Shown here: positions 21,957 through 27,132 of the stretch, in pieces | Layout: the number at the start of each line of letters is the position of its first letter | How positions within the stretch are numbered: position 1 is the stretch's first letter | Assembly (NCBI GenBank): GCA_002361735.1 | Contig: DETS01000044.1 | Coordinates: 690 to 27,821 of the forward strand | From: Lachnospiraceae bacterium UBA3282 | GTDB lineage: Bacteria > Bacillota > Clostridia > Lachnospirales > Lachnospiraceae | Direction of reading: 5' to 3' | DNA length: 27,132 bases | The notes under the pieces: generated by a model | Database searches by the model: none | The model's input: the letters and a program-made list of their open reading frames with translations, nothing else | What the model was told of the DNA's origin: nothing | Program-made: the position numbers and the translations under genes

Positions 21957-23294
21957 ATGGAAAAAATCTGGGAATTTTTTGAAAACCTGAACGAGCTGGT
22001 TTATGTTGCGGACGCAGATACTTATGAATTTATTTATATGAACCGAAAGGCGCTTTCCATCTGCGGTCTTACATCATTAGAGCAGACAAAGGGGAAAAAG
22101 TGCTACGAAGTGCTGCAAAACGCTTCCGCGCCCTGCGAAATCTGCAATAACAGGGAGCTTGTTCCGGGGCAGTTTAAGGAGTGGCGCTATTACAATCCCG
22201 TCTACAACAGGCATATCCTGGTCAAAGATACGATCATAGAAATGAACGGAAGGCGGCTGCGCATAGAGTTTTCCGTTGATATCAGTGCGGATACCCAACA
22301 AAAAGAGATCATCCGTGATTATCAAAACAGAGAAGCGCTGATCAATGAAGCGCTGCGGATGGCAATGCAAGCTCCCGATCCCGATACTTCTCTAAAGATT
22401 GCCATCGAGTATCTGGGAAAGGCATTGGGCGGTGAACGGGTTTATATTTTTGAAAAAAATGCGGAGGGAAATGACGATAATACCTACGAGTGGGTGGCGA
22501 GCGGCGTGACGCCGGAAAAGGATAATCTGCAAAATGTTCCCGCTAAAGTCTGCGAGGGATGGTATCGTATCTTCGCGGAAAACAGATGTGTCGTAGTCAG
22601 GGATGTTGAGGATATCAAGACAAAGAATCCCCTTCAATACGAAATGTTGAAGCAACAGAATGTTTCTTCCGTCACGGAAGTGCCGCTATATGAAGACGGT
22701 AAGATAATCGGTTTTTACGGGGTGGATAATCCGCCGGCGGAGGCGCTTAGCTATATTTCCAATATGCTGCAGATCATGGGGCATTTTATAGAATCCATGC
22801 TAAAGATGCGGAACCTGGTGAGAAACCTGCAGCGGATGTCTTATCTGGATCAACTCACCCAGATCGGAAATCGTTATGCCATGGTGGAGTACATGGAGAA
22901 TAGGAAAGCCGACGAGAGTATAGGGATCGTATACGGCGATATCACGGGGTTGAAACGTGTAAATGACGCAGAAGGGCATGCGGCGGGAGACCGTCTGATC
23001 CTTTCTGCCTGTACTTGTATGAAGGAGGCGTTTGGGGACGCTTACGAGCTGTTTCGCATTGGCGGCGACGAGCTTTTGGCAATCTGTGCCGGTATTGACG
23101 AGGCGGATTTTCAGGAGAGAGTCGCGAAACTGAAAGAAATCATGGCGGGGTCTTCCGTCAATATGGCGGTGGGTGCCGATTGGAAAAAAGACAGCGCCAC
23201 CGGCGTAAATGCTGTCATGGCAGCGGCGGAGGCGCGTATGTATGAGGATAAGGCGGCCTATTACAAAAGAGCGGGAATCGACAGGAGACGATAA
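21957..23294 (+). CDS. PAS-GAF-GGDEF diguanylate cyclase
   Basis: This 445-residue cytoplasmic protein has an N-terminal PAS domain (FFENLNELVYVADADTYEFI onward, with the CEICN cysteine pair). A GAF-like sensor domain covers residues about 125-285. The C-terminal GGDEF domain starts at YLDQLTQIGNRYAM. The signature is GGDEL (residues 369-373), a conservative change from GGDEF, so cyclase activity making c-di-GMP is likely but not certain. No RxxD inhibitory site precedes it. There are no membrane segments. AGGG lies about 9 nt before ATG 21957. The gene ends 4 nt from the convergent GH9 gene. Confidence 0.9.
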   Translation: MEKIWEFFENLNELVYVADADTYEFIYMNRKALSICGLTSLEQTKGKKCYEVLQNASAPCEICNNRELVPGQFKEWRYYNPVYNRHILVKDTIIEMNGRRLRIEFSVDISADTQQKEIIRDYQNREALINEALRMAMQAPDPDTSLKIAIEYLGKALGGERVYIFEKNAEGNDDNTYEWVASGVTPEKDNLQNVPAKVCEGWYRIFAENRCVVVRDVEDIKTKNPLQYEMLKQQNVSSVTEVPLYEDGKIIGFYGVDNPPAEALSYISNMLQIMGHFIESMLKMRNLVRNLQRMSYLDQLTQIGNRYAMVEYMENRKADESIGIVYGDITGLKRVNDAEGHAAGDRLILSACTCMKEAFGDAYELFRIGGDELLAICAGIDEADFQERVAKLKEIMAGSSVNMAVGADWKKDSATGVNAVMAAAEARMYEDKAAYYKRAGIDRRR

Positions 23295-23298
23295 ATGA

Positions 23299-24951
23299 TC
23301 AATCCTTACAGCATAAATAGCCCAGCAAAAACACAGCGGGTGAATTCCAGTAAATGGTGATTTCATTCAGGGAGTAGCAGCCCACATGATCGGCGTAGCA
23401 TTTCATGGGAGGCGTTCCTTTGGGAATCAGTCTTTCGGCATCCGGATCGCACGGGGTGCGGTTCGGACCGCCGCTTACCATTCCCGGAATACATTCGTCG
23501 ATGCCGTCAACATGGGCGGGACGAAGATGAGGATAATTACAGCGAAATTCGCCGTTTCCGGTTACATAGCTGTAGCCCGTCGGATTGACTCCCAGAAGAT
23601 AGTTAAGCTGTGCGGCAGCATAGTTTTTATAGGTACAGTCCCTATTCAAATAGTCGCTGATCGCAAAGACCATGCCGTGCGCAAGCAGCGTCATATTGCT
23701 TCCCCAGGTGAAATTTTGTTCTTCCATTGCGCAGCCGTATCCGCTGTTGTCAGCTACGGACTTTAATCGTTCTGCTTCACGGTGGAAATGGTCCGTAAAC
23801 CGATTCGTAAGGGCTTGATCGGTTTTCTGACCGCACAGCAGATAAGCCAGAGCGCCCAGACCTCCAAGCTGCGTGTACCCCATGGCTGTAAGAGAAAATT
23901 CATTCGTAAGAGCTTTTTTCATGCGGTCGTGGTATGCAGGATCGCCTGTCAAGGCGTACATTTCAGCGTAGATCCAGAAGCGGTTGGAAGCATCGTCTTC
24001 TTCTCCGTATTCTCCCGTATTGCAGTCGTCGGGATTTTGAAAGCCGATAAACGCAGGGTTGTTATCCAGCCATCTGCATGACTTTTCCGCGGTCTGCCGG
24101 AGCCGTTTTGAAAATTCACTGTCATATTTTTCGTAAATGCCGCTTGCAAGAGCGCATACCGCCCCACAGTCTGCAGTCGCCATCGAGGAAACCGCAAAAA
24201 GATAAAGAGGCTCCCTGTCATCTTCCGGCATGATAAAAGGCGCATGGCGCATTGTAGTGACCTTGTGATAGACGCCGCCGTCTTCGCGCTGCATCTTCAT
24301 CAGAAATTCCAGTTCGTAACGACATTCGGCAAGAAGGTCGGGCAGATCGCCTTCTTCGGGAATATTGAGTTTCTGCTTTTTAAAGACAGTCGGAAACAGT
24401 TTGTACGCATACAGTAAATGTGCTGCCGCGCAGGAGCCGGCGGTAACATACCTGCCGTAATCACCGGCGTCATGCCAGCCTCCGGTCACGTCCAGTTCCG
24501 TTTGTCTGTCATCATAAACAAAGGCGCGAGAGGTATGGCATGTTCCATGGCTGTATATACCCGCGTATTTTTCATCAAGACCACAGCCGCAGCGCAGGTA
24601 GTAAAACGCCTTTGTGATGTCGAAAAAAACACCGTCGTATACAGATTCTGCGATACAAAATTCTGCTGATGTCTCATCTAAGGCAACAATACGATAGGTT
24701 CCCTTTTTGCAAAAGTCGGAAAAATCTGCTTGGTACACGGTGTCCCCCGCGTTTTTATCGTACCCGAAACGCATCGCCTTTCCCTGGTACCGGCAGGTCC
24801 CCTTGCGGTCGATGATCTGAAAGTTTTCGCATGGGAAATTCATGACGGCTGTTTTTTTGCTGTCGGGACAGTATCCGATTTGATTCACAAAAATCCGAAA
24901 GGGACTTTTTGTGACGGTTTCTGTTTCATTGCCGTAATTTGTTCTGCTCAT
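23299..24951 (-). CDS. cytoplasmic GH9 glycoside hydrolase (cellodextrinase/beta-glucosidase type)
   Basis: This 550-residue protein has an N-terminal Ig-like domain typical of GH9 theme-D enzymes (FRIFVNQIGYCPDSKKTAV). The (alpha/alpha)6 catalytic domain has the catalytic aspartates in GGWHDAGDYGRY (D161, D164) and the acid E530 in LNEITIYWNSP. There is no signal peptide, dockerin or carbohydrate-binding module, so it probably acts inside the cell on imported beta-glucans, cellodextrins or glucosamine oligomers. GGGAGAG is just upstream of ATG 24951. It is divergent from an AraC-type regulator, which probably controls it. The substrate is not fixed by the sequence. Confidence 0.88.
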   Translation of the reverse strand: MSRTNYGNETETVTKSPFRIFVNQIGYCPDSKKTAVMNFPCENFQIIDRKGTCRYQGKAMRFGYDKNAGDTVYQADFSDFCKKGTYRIVALDETSAEFCIAESVYDGVFFDITKAFYYLRCGCGLDEKYAGIYSHGTCHTSRAFVYDDRQTELDVTGGWHDAGDYGRYVTAGSCAAAHLLYAYKLFPTVFKKQKLNIPEEGDLPDLLAECRYELEFLMKMQREDGGVYHKVTTMRHAPFIMPEDDREPLYLFAVSSMATADCGAVCALASGIYEKYDSEFSKRLRQTAEKSCRWLDNNPAFIGFQNPDDCNTGEYGEEDDASNRFWIYAEMYALTGDPAYHDRMKKALTNEFSLTAMGYTQLGGLGALAYLLCGQKTDQALTNRFTDHFHREAERLKSVADNSGYGCAMEEQNFTWGSNMTLLAHGMVFAISDYLNRDCTYKNYAAAQLNYLLGVNPTGYSYVTGNGEFRCNYPHLRPAHVDGIDECIPGMVSGGPNRTPCDPDAERLIPKGTPPMKCYADHVGCYSLNEITIYWNSPAVFLLGYLCCKD

Positions 24952-25006
24952 ATCTCTCCCGCCTCATTTTTTGAAATTCAGTATAGCGGTTTGCCTTTGC
25001 CTGTAC

Positions 25007-25012
25007 TATAAT
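25007..25012 (+). promoter_or_regulatory. -10 box candidate for the AraC-type gene
   Basis: A perfect TATAAT 45 nt before the start codon. The -35 region (about 24984-24989) is poor, which would fit an activated or weak promoter. Confidence 0.35.
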
Positions 25013-25056
25013 AATTGTGTGAAAAAATGGTAAAAATCTCTTTGCGAGGTAGTGTA

Positions 25057-25956
25057 ATGAGCGGATTGTTTGAAAAGAGTGATTCCTTGAATACGCCTAT
25101 AGAATGTTTTGTTTTTGATGCGGGGAAAAATGTCTTTCCCGTAAAGCCGCATTGGCATTACTTTGCGGAGTTTATTTATATGCTGGAAGGGCAGGCGGAG
25201 ATGCACTGTAATGATTTTTCCTGTACTTTGCATAAAGGGGAAATGATGATTTTTCATCCTTCAGCGGTGCATGCAATCTACCCTGTAGATGACAAGATGC
25301 CGCGGTATGCCGTTTTGAAGTTCGATATCAACCGATTTACGCACACGCCTGCCTATGCGCCGAAGCTGAGAAGTATTTTTCAATATGCCGAAAAATCGGA
25401 TATGAAAATACGATTTGAATCTGAGGAATTGGAGAAGGCGGAATGCGGCAGAATCTGGGCAGCATGTCTGTCGGAGATTACCGATTATAAATATGGGAGG
25501 GACCTTGTCCTGCAGGCTAATATCTATGAGCTTTTGATGAAAATCATACGTCTCTGGCTTGATGACGGTATGGTGATTGACGGCCAATTTATCTCACAGA
25601 CAGAGGATTATACGATAGAAAATATAACCGAATATATCGACTTTTCTCTGTCGGAGAATCTGCGTGTGGTGGATATTGCGGAACAATGTGGGCTGAGTTA
25701 TTCCTGTTTTGCAAAAAAATTCCGCGAGCGGTATGGTATCAGCTGTAAACAGTATATAGAAAAAATGCGGGTTTATAAGGCGGAGGAATTTCTCATGTTT
25801 ACCGATTTTGACTTGAATTATATCAGTCAGGAAACGGGATTTTCCGATTGCAGTCATTTTATTAAAAATTTTAAACGATATAAAGGCGTTACCCCGAAAC
25901 AGTTTCGATCGAGCAGACGCAAAAAAAGAATACAGAGTCCCAAATATAGGACTTAA
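25057..25956 (+). CDS. AraC-family transcription regulator
   Basis: This 299-residue regulator has an N-terminal cupin-like ligand domain (KPHWHYFAEFIYMLEGQAEM and KGEMMIFHPSAVHAIYP). The C-terminal AraC double helix-turn-helix has LRVVDIAEQCGLSYSCFAKK, then YISQETGFSDCSHFIKNFKR and GVTPKQF. The C-terminus is strongly basic (RSSRRKKR). GAGGT lies 6 nt before ATG 25057, preferred over the longer frame from 25015. Divergent from the GH9 gene over 105 bp, it is the likely sugar-responsive regulator of that gene. The ligand is unknown. Confidence 0.9.
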   Translation: MSGLFEKSDSLNTPIECFVFDAGKNVFPVKPHWHYFAEFIYMLEGQAEMHCNDFSCTLHKGEMMIFHPSAVHAIYPVDDKMPRYAVLKFDINRFTHTPAYAPKLRSIFQYAEKSDMKIRFESEELEKAECGRIWAACLSEITDYKYGRDLVLQANIYELLMKIIRLWLDDGMVIDGQFISQTEDYTIENITEYIDFSLSENLRVVDIAEQCGLSYSCFAKKFRERYGISCKQYIEKMRVYKAEEFLMFTDFDLNYISQETGFSDCSHFIKNFKRYKGVTPKQFRSSRRKKRIQSPKYRT

Positions 25957-26021
25957 TACATGATATCCTCTCTTTAGAACATGAGTTCGATACAAAACGA
26001 GCGAAAAGGGAGGATATGAGG

Positions 26022-26123
26022 ATGAAAGGATATGCAGTGGAGAGCGGTTATATGGGATATGTGAACGGAGGGTATATGCTGTTTGCGAGCGAGGAGGACT
26101 ATGCGGATTATCTGGCGGATTAA
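26022..26123 (+). CDS. 33-residue tyrosine/glycine-rich small protein
   Basis: ATG 26022 has GGGAGG 8 nt upstream. The peptide reads MKGYAVESGYMGYVNGGYML and ends FASEEDYADYLAD. Short proteins of this pattern (GYAV-x-x-GYMG, then LFxSExxYxxY) recur in Lachnospiraceae genomes as hypotheticals, as far as I recall. It is too short for most gene callers. It is rich in Tyr, Gly and acidic residues and has no signal peptide or membrane segment. It lies alone between the AraC-type gene and the hydrolase. The rest of 25957-26283 holds a promoter, a weak GAAGC/GCTTC hairpin and nothing else I can name. Confidence 0.6.
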   Translation: MKGYAVESGYMGYVNGGYMLFASEEDYADYLAD

Positions 26124-26167
26124 CGGGCATATTCCTAAAGGGAAGCGCGGCTTCTGCTATTTTTCGG

Positions 26168-26196
26168 TTGATAACATGCGGGAAATACAATACAAT
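26168..26196 (+). promoter_or_regulatory. sigmaA-type promoter of the alpha/beta hydrolase gene
   Basis: TTGATA (26168-26173), 17-nt spacer, TACAAT (26191-26196). A TGTCGG/CCGACA hairpin lies just downstream in the leader (26204-26221). Confidence 0.5.
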
Positions 26197-26283
26197 GGTA
26201 ATGTGTCGGTTCATCCCGACATAGGTATAGAATAGTGCACAGACGGTGCGGATTGTGAATGTTGGAAATACGCGGGAGCGCTT

Positions 26284-27048
26284 ATGATCAAAAAGGTAGA
26301 TGGAATTTCCGTGAACTATACAGATGAAGGCGAAGGTGAGGTCGTTTTCCTTCTGCACGGCTGGGGGGCGAATATTACCCTATACCGTGGGATTATTGAC
26401 ACGCTGAAGCAAAACAGGCGGGTGATCGCCCTTGATATGCCGGGTTTTGGGAAAACGCAGGAGCCGCCCGTATCTTGGTGTGTGGATGACTATACCGAGT
26501 TTGTTCTGCATTTTATGGAGTCCTTTGCGGTGAAGCGTCTGAGTGTGGTGGTACACTCTTTCGGAGGACGCGTATTTTTTAAGCTGAATGCCAGAGATGA
26601 TCTGCCGTTTGTGATCGAGCGGGCGGTGCTGATAGACAGCGCGGGGATTTTGCCGAAAAAGACCCTGCGCCAAAAACTCAGCCTCCGCTTTTATAAGGCG
26701 GGGCGCGCGTTTATGAGTACGCCTGTGATGCACTTTCTCTACCCTGACGCAGTGGAGGAAATGCGTAGAAAACGGGGTTCCGCCGACTATAATAATGCGA
26801 CGCCCCTGATGCGTGCCACTTTGGTAAAGGTGGTAAATGAGGATTTGGAGCCCCTGATTCATCTGGTGCAGTGTCCGACGCTTTTGATTTGGGGAGATCT
26901 GGACACGGCTACGCCGATCGGGGATGCGAGGCGGATGGAGGAACTGATTGCGGACGCGGGACTGGTAGTGTGCGAGGGAGCGGGGCATTTTTCCTTTGCG
27001 GAACAGCCGGCGAAGGTGAATGGGGCGCTGCGGGCGTTTTTTCGCTGA
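26284..27048 (+). CDS. alpha/beta hydrolase
   Basis: This 254-residue cytoplasmic hydrolase has the oxyanion-loop motif LLHGWGAN (residues 24-30), the nucleophile elbow VHSFGG (S92), the acid D207 in GDLDTATP and the base H235 in GAGHFSF. The triad is complete. The residue two before the serine is Val instead of the usual Gly (GxSxG). A cap-like helical segment covers residues about 125-190. GGGAG lies upstream of ATG 26284. The family covers esterases, lipases and C-C hydrolases, so the substrate cannot be stated. A terminator-like hairpin follows. Confidence 0.88.
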   Translation: MIKKVDGISVNYTDEGEGEVVFLLHGWGANITLYRGIIDTLKQNRRVIALDMPGFGKTQEPPVSWCVDDYTEFVLHFMESFAVKRLSVVVHSFGGRVFFKLNARDDLPFVIERAVLIDSAGILPKKTLRQKLSLRFYKAGRAFMSTPVMHFLYPDAVEEMRRKRGSADYNNATPLMRATLVKVVNEDLEPLIHLVQCPTLLIWGDLDTATPIGDARRMEELIADAGLVVCEGAGHFSFAEQPAKVNGALRAFFR

Positions 27049-27085
27049 TTTTGAGAGAGAAAGGAATCACAGACGGGGATGGATA

Positions 27086-27122
27086 GATTGAAAAATAAGT
27101 CTGATGACCTTATTTTTCAATC
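27086..27122 (+). terminator. AT-rich terminator-like hairpin at the window end
   Basis: GATTGAAAAATAAG, 9-nt loop, CTTATTTTTCAATC: a perfect 14-bp stem containing A and T runs. It could act in both directions. A short frame (27079-27132, 17 codons) crosses it but shows nothing gene-like. Confidence 0.6.
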
Positions 27123-27132
27123 GGCAATTTGA

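Noticed and set aside
27079..27132. 17-codon frame at the window end
   Set aside because: It crosses a perfect terminator-like hairpin and has only a weak ribosome binding site.

Overview
The window looks like chromosomal DNA of a spore-forming, low-to-mid GC clostridial Firmicute, most likely a Lachnospiraceae member. The evidence is the murC next to a DnaD-domain gene, the glgC-glgD pair, spoVG, strong AGGAGG ribosome binding sites, several LytTR regulators and a glycoside-hydrolase-rich carbohydrate gene set. I recognise no rRNA, tRNA, CRISPR array or complete insertion sequence.

Positions 1-9613 are conserved housekeeping sequence. They hold a DnaD-like gene (cut by the window edge) and murC on the minus strand, separated by a cluster of DnaA boxes. 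On the plus strand follow glgC-glgD (glycogen synthesis, 4-nt overlap), spoVG, a small unknown gene, pth and mfd (gap of 4 nt).

Positions 9616-14273 are an accessory or defence island. It has an intact PIN-toxin/RelB-type antitoxin pair on the minus strand, a divergent DinJ-type antitoxin whose YafQ-like toxin survives only as a roughly 70-bp scar, and a type I restriction-modification operon. In that operon hsdM is intact, but hsdS and hsdR are fused by one internal deletion. The protective parts (antitoxin, methylase) remain while the damaging parts are lost.

Positions 14437-17760 carry a GH13 alpha-glucosidase-type enzyme and a 1-phosphofructokinase-like kinase. Between them sits a three-gene cassette coupled by ATGA overlaps: a 31-residue protein, a DUF3990-type ADP-ribosyltransferase-like protein and a small DUF3791-like protein. 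This looks like a toxin-antitoxin-type unit.

Positions 17813-21750 are a regulatory block: a LytTR response regulator plus a GHKL sensor kinase, then a highly charged coiled-coil protein, then (opposite strand) a LytTR/DUF3021 pair. Direct repeats of CGTTTATGACA phased by exactly 21 bp lie before the response regulator and again before the coiled-coil gene. That geometry is typical of LytTR operators and predicts a small regulon.

Positions 21828-27132 hold a PAS-GAF-GGDEF diguanylate cyclase with a structured leader, a cytoplasmic GH9 glycosidase divergent from an AraC-type regulator, a 33-residue small protein, and an alpha/beta hydrolase followed by a terminator-like hairpin.
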